Assembly: GCF_000499385.1 (NCBI RefSeq)
Contig: NW_013652080.1
Span: 16,496-80,495 of the forward strand
DNA: 64,000 nucleotides
Reading direction: 5' to 3'
DNA from: Eimeria necatrix
Taxonomy: Eukaryota; Apicomplexa; Conoidasida; Eucoccidiorida; Eimeriidae
Both the position numbers and the translations under genes were made by a program. The notes beneath the pieces are model-generated. The model saw nothing but the letters and a program-made list of their open reading frames with translations, was not told the origin of the DNA and ran no database searches. How positions within the stretch are numbered: the stretch's first letter is position 1; every line of letters begins with the position of its first letter. Shown here piece by piece: positions 28,321 to 41,700 of this stretch.

Positions 28321-30486
28321 TTTGACGGCTGGCGTGGCAGTGTAAAACACTGAGAGGCTGATTTGTGATTTTGCTGGCGCTTCTGATTCCGTCTGGTCTA
28401 AAGGCAGAAGCGCAATCCATAAGTGCAGCTAGCAAGAAGACCCTAGTCAAGACTTGGAGCGGCGTTTGCTCTGCAAAGACTTATATATGGCCGTGCGCGC
28501 AAAAGGGAGACAAACGAAAACGGGGGCGGTCTGAAAAATGAACCGCGGGGCGTACAGGCTACGAAGGGAAAGCTGCAGCTGCGACAGGAAACGCCCAGGG
28601 GGCCTCCGGTCACCCCGCAGGTAAAAACGTCGAAATATCCAGGAAAAGAAAGGGAAAAGAAAAGGCATCACAGCACTAGTCTTGTGGGAGAGTCCGCATG
28701 AGAGGAGTTCGCAATTCGGACAGAAACGGAGTAGGCACCGCTTAGCACCTTCCCGCTGCCTCAGCTCCTCCTTGCAAAACAAATGTCCAAAAACAAGTAA
28801 ATCAAGTTGCAAATCGGAACATTTAAGTCGAAAAATGAGTCAGAAACTCACAAGGAAGGGGGGCCCCGTGATGCGGAAACCTGAAGCTGCTGCGCCTGCC
28901 GGCGCTCCATTAAGTCGATCAGTCAGATCAAATGGACTAATCGAAAAGAAAACGTAAAAAAAAGAACGGTAATTTTAACATATTTGTTCAGGCTGCATTT
29001 CCCCCAAAACCATGACTGCGCAAATTCGCGCATGTTTGGGGCCCCCGACTGTCGGACTGTTGTCTGTGGCTGTCTGACCATGAAACACGACAGCGATTCG
29101 TTCAGCGCTTCTTCTTTTCTCCTTCATATCTTCGCTTTGTGGTCTTTCTTTGGTTTTACCGACTTGGAAACCTGTTTCTACCCCATATTTCTTCTCGTAT
29201 TATTCTAATGGCCGTTGTTTCCACGAAGAATTCAATGACAGCACATACCATGATGACCACTCTCGTTCGATTTGGACAGCAGACGCAGCGTGTTTGGCTG
29301 TATGCGCATTTATCTTCTTAGAGCCTCGTAGTATGCATCGAATGTCACCAGGAGTTCAGTCGAGGGGCGCTTCCATTATACTTCAGTTATTTCAGTCAAC
29401 ATCCGAAGCACGGAAGACACTCCGCTAACACATGGTGGTTATTCCACTAAACCGAGCGAACACACAAACAAAGAATACATGCACACTTGGGTAAGTACGT
29501 GATCCAAATGCCCAGTATTTGCGTTGATCATTTTCCATTGTAGAGGGCATGTGTGTGTGTGTCAGAGCATCCTCATATTGGTGAGGGGTAGGCTCGCTAC
29601 TTGTGCACCTGGAACAAGTGAAACGAAAAATCAAAAACAAAAAATTAATTTTTGAAGTTCTCTAACAAGCCCCAAACACTTTTGGAACCACGCAAAGCAC
29701 CCTCAGTCGTAATCATGGGCAGCAGATCCTAAGGCTTAAACACTTCGACGAAGTGCCTCTATTTTCGTTGTTTGCCTTCCGCACAGTCTTGTCTCAGCCC
29801 TTTGCATGATTTGTTCTGCTGCGATACCTTGCATTCTTTTTCGTTTGACCTTTTACTTGCTGTTCTGCTGTCAAACGCTGGCAAGGAGACACAGATATGC
29901 ATTAAAACGAAGGCAGATAGAAGGAAAATGGACAGACAAAAAGAGAGCCAGAAAAAGAGACAAAAAGACGGCAAGAGGCAGGCAGAGAACTAAACCAAAC
30001 CCAAGGACATGAGCGAACAGCAGAACGGGCCGCTCCTCTCTAGTTCCGTCCGTTATTTCGTTGCGTACAGAGAAGCGCTGCAAGGATGTTCGATGCGGCG
30101 GCAATGCGTGGAAGCAAAACAGATATGGGATAAAGGGATAAAAAATGAAAAAGTTTAAAACAAAAGGACAGGACGGAAGGACACCGAGAAGATAAAATAG
30201 CGGTAAACAAGCCAGGAAACCAGCAAGCCTCCTTTTAAGGGAGACCCGCGAACTGTCTGTACACATCATCCAGTGCTCGGCTGTTAAGAGCAGCACAAGT
30301 AAAAGCAGCAAGCCCAGAATCGTGAGCGCTGCAAAAGCAAGCTCTGTGATCGCAAAGCCTCAGAGCCGCAGAAGCAGCAACAGCTGCTCCTGCAGCTGCT
30401 GCAGCTGCTGCTACGAGTATTTCTACTTTTGGCAGTTGAGCGCCTCGTATATACACGTACACGCAGTAGTTGGTGCTTCTACGAGT
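28321..30486. other. Intergenic region; possible unassigned minus-strand exons
   Basis: No gene is settled here. Two minus frames look partly coding. One is at 28812-28447, which has a short Cys-containing stretch RFCPNCELLSCGLSH. The other is at 30462-30235, which ends ALNSRALDDVYRQFAGLP after a poly-Ala run; it could be a separate small gene or an alternative 3' exon of the kinase gene. Neither could be joined to a complete model. The rest (29000-30200) is AT-rich or purine-rich spacer. Confidence 0.35.
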
Positions 30487-33400
30487 TCAGTCAAAGCGCC
30501 GGTTGTCTCGCGGTGTTTGTAGCGCCACTACGCCCAAGAGGCCCACCAAACCCTCGTACCAATTTGGCATGCTCTCGACAGAAGCATTTTGTTGTTCCTG
30601 CTGTTGCTGCGGATTCTGTGAGTTGTGCTTGTCCTGTTGGCGCTGAGGGCGGTGCTGCTCCTGAAGCTGCTGGTGGTGGTGGTGGTGATGACGGTGCTGC
30701 TGGTGGTGATGGTGCTGATTATGGTGTTGCTGCTGCTGCTGCGTCAGCTTCTTGTCCGCTACACCTGGATTGCTACTTGTTTTCTGTTGTTGCAGCCGAG
30801 TGTTCTCCACAGCTGACTCATTAGACCCTCCAGGCTCTGCAATTGAGACCCGTTGTTGTGGCGGATGTCCTTGTTGTTCAACAGGGCCGTTGTTGCTGCT
30901 GTTGCTGTTGCTGTGGTGCTGCTGCTGCTGCTGTATCGTTTGTAGCCTGGTTGTACACAGGCTAACAGGCTCAGCTCTTCCAGCAGCAGGTGCTGTTGCT
31001 GGCGGAGAGGGGCCCCTGCTGCTGCTATGCGCCGCTGCAGCAGAACCCCGAAGGACAGCAGCTCCAGAAACTGGCGTACGCCCAGTCTGCTGCTTCTGCT
31101 GCTGCTGTACATACAAACTCTTGGAAGCAGCAGTCACTGAGGGCTTCGCTGCTGCAGCAACAGCCCCTGCCTTAGCGAATGCTCTATGCTGTTCGTTCAA
31201 CAGCACAAAGGCTGAAGAGTCAGCAGTGGACCCGTTGGAATCTGCGGCTATATTTGCTGATGCTGTTGCTGCAGCATCTGCTTCTGCTGAAGCTTCAGAA
31301 ATATTGTGTTTCGTCTCCTTCACGTTTTTCCCCTCCTTACGCTGTTCGTGCGGCTCTTGCTGCTGTTGCGCCGCTGCTGCTTCCCCAGACCTGCGGTGTC
31401 GCCTAGGTGTTCTGGGTGTACGAGCAGCAGCAACAAACCTTGCTGCACCTTTGAAAAATGAATCTTCTCTTTCTACTTGAGACACGTGAAGAGCAGGAAT
31501 TGGGAGTCGGGGCACAGCAACCCCGTCGTAAACACCTTGATGCCGTTGTGAGTCAGCAGTAGCAGCAATAGCAGCAGAGGGAGGCGTGACAAATCGCTGC
31601 AGCAGTTCCTTTTGCACATTGTGAAAGGTCCCTTGATTGTAAGTTTCCTTGCCGCAGGCTACAGAAGCTGCTGCAGTGCGAGGGCTCAGTAGCAGCGGCT
31701 CTTCATCTGCTCCAGCACGACACTCTGCCAGGGCAACGACAGCTGCTGCTGCCTGCTCAGCTGCTTGGTCTGCCCTGGTTTTCTCTGCTTTTGCTGCAGT
31801 TGCTGCGGCTGCCGCCTGCTGTGCCTTCTCCTCTGCTTTTGCTTTCCGTGCTGCTGCTGCTGCTGCTGCTGCCGCTTGCTGGGCCGCTCTCTGCAGTGCT
31901 GCAGCTTCCGCTTCAGCAGCCTGCGCTGCTGCAGCAGCAGCAGCAGTTGCCGCAGCCTCTGCCTGTTTCTGTTCCTTTGCCGCCCTTGCCACCTTTTCTG
32001 CTGCTTCCGCTGCAGCAGCAGCTGCAGCCTCTGCAGCATCGAGCACTGACCGCAGCAGCAGCTTTTCCTGTTGCTGCTGCTGAGGGGTTCTCAGGCTGCG
32101 GGCGTACGCTATCCAGGGGTGAGCCAAGGCCTCTGCTGCCGTCTGAAACCTGTGTCTGCTGCTGCTGCTGAGGAGCTTACGCATAAAGTTTTCGCACAGA
32201 AGAGAGTACTGCTGCTTTAGGCGGGGATAGCGGACATCTTGGGATAGCTGCTGACACAGACGGCCGCTGCTCATTATCCCTTGGCTGCATAGAGAAAATT
32301 AAACAGAAAGACTTATTTCTCTGCATCTACATTTCGCTGCGTAGTCGTTTGGGTGAGGTAGTGTTTGTGCATTCGCTACGATACGCATTTGAGTGGTTTA
32401 TTGACTATCTATTCTCTAAAATGATGCAAGCACTTGGGCACACGTTTCTCCGTGTTTAGTGGTCTATGAAAAAAGTAGATGGTTTAATGCACAATGAATG
32501 AGCAGCCTCTCCACGCATTCCCATTTCACAAAAACTGGGATTCGTATTACTAATCCTTAGTGAACAAACTAGAGGCAACCAGACCGTTCGCTGCTTACTA
32601 TCTAATTTCTGGTGCGACGTTTGGTGTAAAATGACTAAATAAGCAGACGAGTGAAATATAAAGCAGTGAGCAAGTATCCACTCTACTTATTCTTACCTTT
32701 TAAGGTTGACTCTTTCATGCGGGAAGCAACCCTCCATTAGCAAGTAGCATATACACCCCACTGCATGCAGGTCAGCGAACGTCGATAGTTTTCTCTCCTT
32801 CACAACTTCAGCCGGCAGGTACTGAGGGGTGCAGCAGAGACCCTCGAGAGCACCCCCTTCCCCGCTTAGTAGAGAAGCAAGAGAGCTGGTGCAGGCTGCT
32901 GCTGCGGCGGCTGCGGCTGCTGCGTTTGCTGCTGAAGCTGGATCCTTTGCCCTCGCAGTGGGCAGCAAAAGGTTCCTTTTCCCTCCAGTTCCAGATCCAC
33001 CTTGCTGCTGCTGCTGTGCAGCAGCAGTAGCAATAGAGTAAGCCTGTGCTGCTCGTGCTGCTGCACATGGTAGTGGCGTCAGCCCATCCAAATCCACTAA
33101 AGTCAGAGTTGCCGGATGGGGTGCAGCAGACCTAAACATGATATTTTCAAGCTTTATGTCTCCGTGAATAAACTGTAAAAGAGACACAGGCAATTCGCGC
33201 AACGCTGTAAAGTGGTTGAAGCAGCAGCAGTGGCACATAGGGCAGCGGAGGCAGAAACACAGACAGTAGCTGCAGCGCCAGCTGCACCTGCTGCTGCTGT
33301 AAGTGCACGAACAGCGGCAGCAAGGGCGTGTCTCTGCACTTTTTGTTTGATATTTTTTGCCGCTGCCACAGCAGCAGCAGTTACAGCAGCAAAGGCAGCA

Positions 33401-34579
33401 GCTTACCCCCTCTTGGTGAATACACCTTAGTCCCTTCAGAATAGGCACAATGATCTGGGAGGCCTCCCACTCTGTGGGCAGCACTTGGCTGTACTTCCGA
33501 CACAAATACTCGAAGAGTGTGGGGCCCGCCAGTTTTTCCATAACCAAAAACTCGCGAGACACCCGACTGCATGCATACACCCCAAATACCTGCAGCAGGT
33601 GTAAGGAGTCGAAACTGGGGAACTGTAGAAAGCGGCAACAGCTGCAGCTGGAACCCCCTGCTACTGCTGCTGCGGCGGCAGCTGGAGGTGGGGGTGCTGC
33701 TGCTCCTGATGGGGGGTGGCAACGCTCGTGTATGGTTGCCAACAGCATTGCGAATGCGTCATTTTGTATTTGTTTCGGCGGATGAGCTGTGTGTTGACTC
33801 GAATCGGCAGCAAGCTCCGTAGCTTCTTTGCTACTCGCTGTCGTATCGGGTACTTCATCCTGCCGTTCCCCTGTCTCCTTTTCGGCTTTAAATTTCGTTG
33901 CTGCTCCGTCCTTAGCATCTCCTTTGGTTTCTGGCTTTATCTCTCTGTCTAGTTCTGCTTCGGTGCACGTTTCAGTATCTGTGTCTGTATCGTGGCCGCT
34001 GCTGCTGCTCAGCAGCTGCTGCAGCCTAATCAGCTGCAAGAATTTGAATCGATTGATGAAAAACTGCTGCTGCCTTTCTGATGAATGCCTCAGTGCCTTA
34101 ACCGCCACCTGTCGAGTCCTATCAAAGAAGCAGTACTGACAACCCATCCGAGAAGAAACGCTACTGCTGCTGCTGCAGCTGCTGCTGCAGCTGCCCCTGC
34201 TGCTGCTGCTGCACCTGCTGCTCTGCCGGCTCTCCCCTTCCAACAAGTCTGTGCCCCTTACAGAGCCCCTGGGGATTTCAAGGTGGCGGTGGGGCCTTGG
34301 GGCCCCAGGGACTCTGGTGAAGCAGGGTCCCCCGAGGGCCCCTCCCGGGGAGTACCGGCAGGTGCTTCTGTCTACCGAGCCAGCATAGACCGCGCCGTAG
34401 CTCCCTTCACCTAACAGTGTGCTGAAATCTACGTACGTCCAGGCCCCACATAATAAGGGTATGTGCAGCAGCCGCTGCTGTGTTGCTGTTGCCTCGGCTA
34501 TGCAGGTGACCTCACGAGGCCGCTGCTGCGGCTGCTCCCCGGGTTCAATACCCACTAAGACAGATTCTGCTAGGCCCAT
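30487..34579 (-). CDS. Divergent serine/threonine protein kinase with long low-complexity tail
   Basis: Exons (minus): 34579-33407, 33172-32697, 32284-30487; 3447 nt, 1148 aa. Kinase landmarks: Gly-rich loop LGEGSYGAVYAG (residues 56-67), ATP-binding Lys161 in QVAVKAL after an insert of about 90 Ser-rich residues, hinge-like VMEKLAGPTLFEYL, catalytic loop HGDIKLEN (394-401) assembled across the first intron, metal motif DLDG (418-421), then TPQYLPAEVV for APE and a C-lobe helix AVGCICYLLMEG. HGD replaces HRD and DLDG replaces DFG, while the catalytic Asp396, Lys398, Asn401 and Asp418 remain, so activity is plausible. After the lobe (ALAHPWIAYA) comes a tail of about 480 residues of poly-Ala, poly-Gln and His/Gln text. 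The ATG at 34579 gives MGLAES, a possible N-myristoylation site. The frame stays open to 34627 and an acceptor near 34632 may add an upstream exon. Kinase subfamily (rhoptry-like or other) is not decided. Confidence 0.75.
31780..32070 (-). repeat. Dense GCA/CAG tract in the kinase C-terminal tail
   Basis: On the minus strand these bases encode a long Ala-rich segment with interspersed Glu, Lys and Gln, of coiled-coil-like charge pattern. All six frames are open over much of it, so the frame is assigned only from continuity with the kinase domain upstream. Confidence 0.8.
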
Positions 34580-36781
34580 TATCTTGAAGTGAGTGCCGTG
34601 GAAGACAGACCAACCATCGGGAGCCAAGATCTATACCAGGTACCGTTTGCCTTCCTTTTTCTCGATTTGTTCGTGTCGTGACAAACAGTAGACGCCACGG
34701 GAGGGGAGGAAGGGGTAGCGAAGAACAGAAGCAGAGACAGATTCAAATCAAACTCCACAACCAGCACGCTATATCTGGTTTACGAAAAAGACTACAAACT
34801 GCCACCAGCCAGCAAGCAATGGGGGGAAGGAGCACACGAAGTGCGAGGAGCAGCTCGCGAAGTTGTGGGGGAATGGGCTAATATCAAGTAGTCCACGGAT
34901 TTGAAGACAAAGGAGTTCCTTTTAGGAGTGAAGAAGAAATGTTTAATGATCAAATGACAAATTGCAGCCGCTCGCCGAGGCGGTCGAAATTCGAGTGGTC
35001 AACGCGCACCCGAAGCCCGTGCCGTACAAATTGGGCTTCAATGACCTCCTACGTTTAAAAATAAACAAAAACAATAAATGGTAATAATTTGACAAGAGGT
35101 TCAGGACGAAGAAAAGTGAATGTGAGCCACGAGGGCGCAGCACCACCGGCCACTGACCGACCGGTTACGCCATTCAGACAGTGCCAGGGCTGTGAAATAT
35201 GTTTAACTGAACTTCGCAGACATAAAAGTGAAGATGAAAAATAAGTTTATAAGCCTCGTTTAAACGAGCTGCAGTGTCAGAGGCAATATAAAAGGGTAGA
35301 TGCGTTGTACTACCTTAGGCGTTTTGACGCCGCCGTCGGCAGTGAGGGCTGCGACTGAGCCATGAACAGACGAAGTGAGCTCCCCGTGAACGCAGTTGAC
35401 ATGAACAATAAAGAACCTTAGCTCTTCAGTAAAAATTGATTCAATGCTTAGATTGTACTATACCAAAACGCGTCAAGTGTGTTTTTTCCATTGCTTCACT
35501 GAATAGGCCAATGGACTGGTGCGAGTTACGCGTATATGTAACACATCCTCATGATCTTCGTACATGATCTAGGAGGAGTCCACGATTACAGTTTCAAAAT
35601 TTAGGTTTTAGATCTACGAAACTGTTGTCTTTAGTGCCCCATTTGTTCTGTTGAGCGCTTCTGTGAATTCCTCCTCTAGACGCCGAACCAAAGGAGATTG
35701 CTTCGTTTGCCGAATGGCCCGGGATGGGCAATTCAAAAGCCGATGGAAATTCACCATACTTCACTGCTTATAATAAGCTCGCACACGCGGTGAACTGTTC
35801 AGGACAACTTAAAGGGATGCAGCTACAGGGTTCCAGAGTTCAACAGAACGTGGGGCAGGTTCTAGTGGGCCAACCTGCATAGCTTTTGCATATTGGCAAC
35901 TTTGTCTGTAAACTTCCAACATAACTGTATTTACGTTGTATGCAGTTTGTTACAATAAAGGTACCCTTGACTTCGTCTCCTCAACAGCAAAGCTCTGGTG
36001 TTCTCTCCAGCACGGAAAGAAAGCGACAAAAAGTAGCGTACACACTACCATGTCCGCGTAACTTCGTGTCACTCTGCAAAAGTATCTTGCCTCCATGTTT
36101 CCTATCACGTAAATGGTACACGGAGAGGAAAGAAAGGTGAACGTAAACGACGCGTGAGAAGGGGAAAGGAACAGCTTGTTACTTATTTTTCTGTCTCCGT
36201 CCCTGTCCTGGTTTCACCGGGCTTCTTGTTCATCTTACAACTGCTCATGTTGCCACTGCATCAACTGAAGATTATTTGTTTGCCTGTTGAAGGCTATATC
36301 CGTTATCTCCAGCGCTTACCGCCACTTGTTCTATGCGCACAAGTAAAGCTACATTTTAGTAGTTTACACTTCCACCTCGTGAGCACTCTCCTATTTTTTG
36401 AAGACAAGTTTATTTGTTGGCGCGAAAAGCTCTCCATTTTGCGCTGCATTTTCGTGACAGCAGCTGCAGCAGCGGCAGAGGCTGAAAGCCTCCTGTGGCG
36501 TTTCTGCTGCTTGTGCAATTTCTCACGGCTAGAATAAAGCAGCAAAGAGAGGCAGAAATAAGACAAGCAACAACAAACAATATAAACATAAAGGCAATAG
36601 GAAACATCGATAACATCTCATTGGCGAGCTGCCGCATTTGAAGCAGATCGCGAAATGAGGAAGTGTTTCCCGTCGCCGCGACGATTGTCTGAAAACAAGC
36701 GCAAAACCTTGACCCAAACCCTTAGCCCTAAATCCTAGAAGCTTATCCACACAAATCTAAATTCTCTTTAAAATAAAGTCT
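34580..36781. other. Intergenic region, no supported gene
   Basis: About 2.2 kb upstream of the kinase and downstream of the DHHC gene. Open frames at 35940-36140 and 36154-36537 (+) and 36303-36750 (-) have no recognisable motif. Degenerate telomere-like text (CCCTAAATCCTAGAAG) lies at about 36724-36742. A possible first exon of the kinase could lie within 34640-34900. Confidence 0.4.
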
Positions 36782-38709
36782 TTAAAATGTAAGCCCCAAA
36801 CGTCTCTGTTGAAAATCATGAACCAGCCCTCTCCACACACCGATGCCCCTGTTCCCCAGTCGCCAGCTCATATCTAAAAATAAAAATATGGCGAAAAATT
36901 GTATCTCACCAATGGGGAGGAACCACAGGAGGGGGTTGTACCCGAATACCTCGTTGAAATTTCGCCAGAATCCCAGGTTCCAGATATCCTGCGCAAAAAA
37001 TTGAAACAAGAACAGTAAAGCATGAAAGCCAGATGTATGTACACCCGAATAAAGCTTCAGTGGCAAATGAAAACAGTACGAAATCAAATTATGCAGCGGA
37101 AATGCATACAGCTGCTTTCTCTCCCTCTTAACGAGGCAGTGACTAGAGAAACATGCCTGCTTGACTAGAGAGGAAAATATATGCAAGCATGTACACTATA
37201 TGTGTCTGTGCATGTGAGACAATTCTGTGGTGTACGCACAGCTGGAGGCTGTGCATCGGTCCTTCTAAGCCTCTTTTCGCAGAACTCGATTGTAGTCATC
37301 CCCTTGGCTAAGAGGTAAAGATGAAATAAGCCGAACAGGAATAGAACAGCAAAGAGAAACAAGTCCAGAATTGAGCCCAACAGCAGGGCAAACAGCTCCC
37401 CGAAGTCCGTCTGCACAGGAAGCGCAAACCGGGAAGACCACATTGACAAATTAAACGAGAAAGTGAAAGCCTGCCTGCTTGTTTGTGCGCATGCAAGAGG
37501 GTGAGTGCAGCAGCACCGCATTCTGCTCAGAAGCAGCAGTCCACAAATAAAAACAATTCCAAAACTGCGGTTCCTTCAACATTTGCGATATAGGGGAATT
37601 GATTTAGGGTGTACATCCACCTTGGGTTCTCCGACGACTCTGACGAGGGACTCGATCATCGTCCCACCCACAAACAAACAAGTGAGAGTTCCGTACAGCA
37701 GCAGCAACATGAAGTACTTGTGGTTTCCCCAGCCAACACAATTGGCCAGCCAGGGGCAGTGGTGGTCCATTCGCAAAATGCAGCAGCGGCAGACGCGGCA
37801 GTGGTGAGTCCGGTCGGGTTTGCATACACCGCACCACTTGCACACGCGCAGCCCGCCGCTGCTCTTCGTCTCCTGAGTTGTTGCAGCAAATAAATCCGCA
37901 AAAGAAATAAATTCAAAAATACATTTCAACTAATAAATAGCTAACGCCACTCGCCAGTGCAGACAACTGGCGTTGATAGGTAGCCCACAAACGCCACGGC
38001 TCATACTGGAATGGAAGCAGGATATAGAGAAAAAGAAACAGAGAAAGGCACATTCAAACAGAACAAATTGAAGGAAGTAGCAAAAGGACAAACGGAAGCA
38101 AACGCATAGACTAAGAGACAAATAAAAGGGAAACAAACGCGTTAAAGGATGTGCGCAAAACAGCAAGATTTACAGCCGTGCTTTCACTGGGGGTAGCAGC
38201 TGCGAATGGAGTTGGAATAAAACTGAGGTGTACATACACCGCAGCCCCGCCAGCGGGCTCACCGCCGCAGTGTGGGTCTCCAGGGCATCTTCATCTGTTT
38301 CATTTGGAGTTCCGGGGCGCACGAAAACGCTCAAAGCGAAGCAGAGGATGAAAACGGCGAAGAGGAAAAGAAACACAATGAATTCGGACAAGCCTCTGCC
38401 GAAGGCCTGTCTGTCTGCGCCGTGCTGCTGCAGCAGCGGGGCTATGTGGTAAGCCACGTACACCCCAACGACAACAAACACCAGAGACAAAACAAAAAGG
38501 ACCGGCAAAGAACGAAGGAGGGCCCCCTTGGGGCCCCCCAGGGGAGCGGCGTAGCGCAGGGGGGCCACTTGTTCAGAGTCCTCATTTTCTTTCCTCTTCG
38601 CCCCACCTACTCGGGGGGCCCCCCGCTCCATTGGGGGCCCCCCTGAAGTCCCCGCAGCTTCAGAGACGCCAGCAGCCAACAGCGGCTGCTGGTCCCCCTC
38701 CCCCTCCAT
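36782..38709 (-). CDS. DHHC-type palmitoyltransferase
   Basis: Membrane S-acyltransferase that attaches palmitate to Cys residues. Exons (minus): 38709-38263, 37872-37621, 37410-37240, 36988-36910, 36873-36782; 1041 nt, 346 aa. The ATG at 38709 opens a polar Gly/Pro-rich N-terminus; two membrane segments follow (LPVLFVLSLVFVVVGVYVAY and FIVFLFLFAVFILCFALSVF). The zinc-binding Cys-rich domain starts at VCKWCGVCKPDRTHHC, with the catalytic DHHC at residues 185-188 followed by PWLANCVGWGNHKYF. Two more membrane segments flank the exon 2-3 junction. The TTxE motif appears as TTIEF, and the PaCCT-like segment as WNLGFWRNFNEVFG in exon 4. The short last exon ends in a basic tail. GGGGCCCC palindromes lie in exon 1 (38520-38640). 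The topology is the ordinary four-pass form. Confidence 0.93.
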
Positions 38710-41700
38710 TGTGGGCAGCAGTTCTAGGGGGGAAAGCAGCGAGGGCTCAAGGAACTCCTAGCTGCCTTGAGGCGCGGCGGACAGCAGCAGCAGCAGCAGC
38801 AGCAGCAGACGCAAGCAGCTGCTGCAGGCCCGCTCAGAAAGGGACTGAGAGGTCGAGAAAAGCAGGGGGGTCCACTCCTTTTAAAATAGTCGAGATGAAG
38901 CCATTTCGCTATACGCTTGCGCGCCAAAGGCGATGGCTATGGGGAGCTGCTGGAGCAGCTGCAGCCAAGGGGCACTGGACACCAAAGGGAGGCTTGAGAT
39001 ACAAAAAGAGGAAAAAGGAAAGGACCTATTAGCAAGGTTGAGGCTGTTGAGAACAGGAGGAAAATTTTAAAGCTTGAAACAAATATATAACCAGAAATCA
39101 TGGAGGCTGTAACTGGGGGATGAGCCGAGTGGACGAGAGAGGAAAGCAGATGTATCTTCAAGCGGCTAACCTGCCGCTATGAGTGCCTAATTTAGAACTC
39201 TATTTAATACGGGAATACCGGCATACAATTGCCGTGATGAAACATTGGCGGCCACCCCCAGTGTCGAGCCAAGCAGCACAGCGCATGCATCTGGGGAGCT
39301 GATCTATGCATGCAGCTCTATTATATTGAAAAATAATCCTTTTTAATCCAATTAAATTACTGGATGCCTGCTGATCCTACAAAAAGCCCGTCGGGGAGCG
39401 CGCAAATAACTCTTCAGGCTTCACGCCGTTGGTGCTAGCCGTTGCAGGCGGGCACAGCACGTGGGGTGTCTGTACAGGCGGGACAGTGAGGATAAAGCTG
39501 TGTACGAGATTCATTGATAAATCATCCGAAGAAAGCTTTTTGCGTTCTTGAGCTTTCAGTGTAGTCCCTGATGCTTGTGCGCCGTGGTCAAGCGAGCTGG
39601 CAGAACTCGGCACCGTGGAATGCTCCTCCACATACTCTGTGGCTCACGTAAGGCTGTTTGTTTCATGATGAAATTTTCAGTTGAGTAAAGTTTACTGCTA
39701 ACCTAACCTGCTTTCTCCCCGTTGGCTATCCATACTCGAACGGCACGCAACACATGCTAGACATCAAGTGTGACATCAAATGGCCCTCAGCTGGTTCCGT
39801 TCATGTTCGCTTTTTCACTTAGTAGTCGAATATTTTGAAGTGCATAAGCCTTAAATTTTGCATTTTGAAGCGCTAGGTGCATGCATCATATGTGCATGCA
39901 TCGTGGGCAATGTTCTCCGCACACAAATGCGCAGAGGACGCACACATAGAATATCTGGGCTAGAAAGAGTTTTTACTTTAAACTTGCTTTTGCATTCAAG
40001 CCAGAGTCCAGATACCCAAATATTCAATAAACTTTATCTGTGGCTGTATATTAGAGCCTGCTTTGGCGCAATTTCAGCACTCAGCATTTTAGCCGTGGGT
40101 GCGAGCCTAAAGGAGAAAAGTTAATCAAAAAGGTTAAGACGAATTCAACGCACATAGAATGAACAAAAAATCGCGTGTTTAACAAAATTTAATATATTGG
40201 GCCTGTGGGCATAAGGAGCCCGCGCTGAACAACGGGAATGTGGCAACAGCACGCGCACACAGATAGCTACTTGGCTAGCTTTCAAGTAACAGCTGGCTAT
40301 CTGGCTAACTCTGTGTCGCCCTGGTGCCTCGAGAAGTGGCTACTCTGTGAAGGCCACAGGGACGGCTGAGGGAAAGCCTAATGGGCCTGTCTCTCATTCC
40401 ACGTTGTCTTAATTGCAATTTAGTTGAGGGTTTCACATCAAACAGCTCACGAAAAGCAAACAGCTGTCATTTCAACTGAAGTGACATAGTGAGGTCTTGT
40501 GGGATGGACACGTTTCGGTGGCACTTGAAAACAACAGTACTAAAGGCTGCGCTGATAATGACGGTTGAGGTAACTCTGAACTTGATTTGCTTCGGTTTTC
40601 CACGCTAATGCCAGTATTGTTAACATTCCAAGATAGGAAATGCTTATCCGGTGGATCAGTCTGCGTTTCAAAAAATGAGTTGCGTGTCCCCCTTTTAAAA
40701 CGAACTCTCACCAACTGCTACAGAAGTGAGAAGCTTATAGTGGTGGCAATACTTAAAGCACTAGGCAGCATCGCAGTCAATCTCATTGAAGGTTACCGCC
40801 ATCATCATTTGCAGCCATCCTGCTTATCCTCTGGATTGATTGTGTCAGGTTTGCAGCCGATAAGTTGCAAGAAGTTGCAGATTCAGGAGATAACTGCGTT
40901 TTCTCCTCCTCAAGAGCTGCATCCCGTGCACTGGAATTGTCGTTTATCGATACTACTATGATGAATATCGTAACAGCAATTGGTGCGAATGGTAGCTGAT
41001 AATAACGAGAGCAGCCACAGCAAACTGCCCTCAAAACGACTGCTATCTTTTCCAATTATTTGCTATCTTATTGGCGCAAACCGAAAATAGCCAGGCAGCC
41101 GAAGCATGAGTATGCGTGGGACAGAGAGCTCAAATGATCTGAATACTGAAGCACGCAAATACTACCAATAAAGCAAACGATTTGAACAAATGAATGAGTT
41201 ACTGGACAGCTACATTGCGAGAGTGAGATGAAGCCCGAAGGCTAGCTAACAATTCAAGAAAAGAAGAAAGCATGTTTCTAATGAATTAACAAAGCCTTTT
41301 TCCCCGTTCTTTCAGTTTTTAGCGTTCCTAAAATGTTTATAAATAGTACTCTCTTGTTGCTGCCAGAGCGAGAACCAAGCTAGCCACTGCGAAACAAGCC
41401 CTTGAAGCAAAAGCCTCAGCCCTCAACAAAATAAAGGCGAGAACGCTTGGCAGCTGCGCGGCCAGGCACATGCCAAAAGCCGCAGCCGCAGCAACAGCAC
41501 GAGCTCAAGTATGCTCAAGAGACGCGAGTACAAATACATTTCATCAAATGCAGTCAGGACAGAAACATCTGAAGGCGTAGACGCTACTGACAGCCAAGCC
41601 TCTACCTAACTTCATTTGCAATGAAATAAATGTACAAAAGCAGAACGAAGAATCAGCAAACCCTAAACGAAAATATGTATCAAAACATGAAAAGAGCAAA

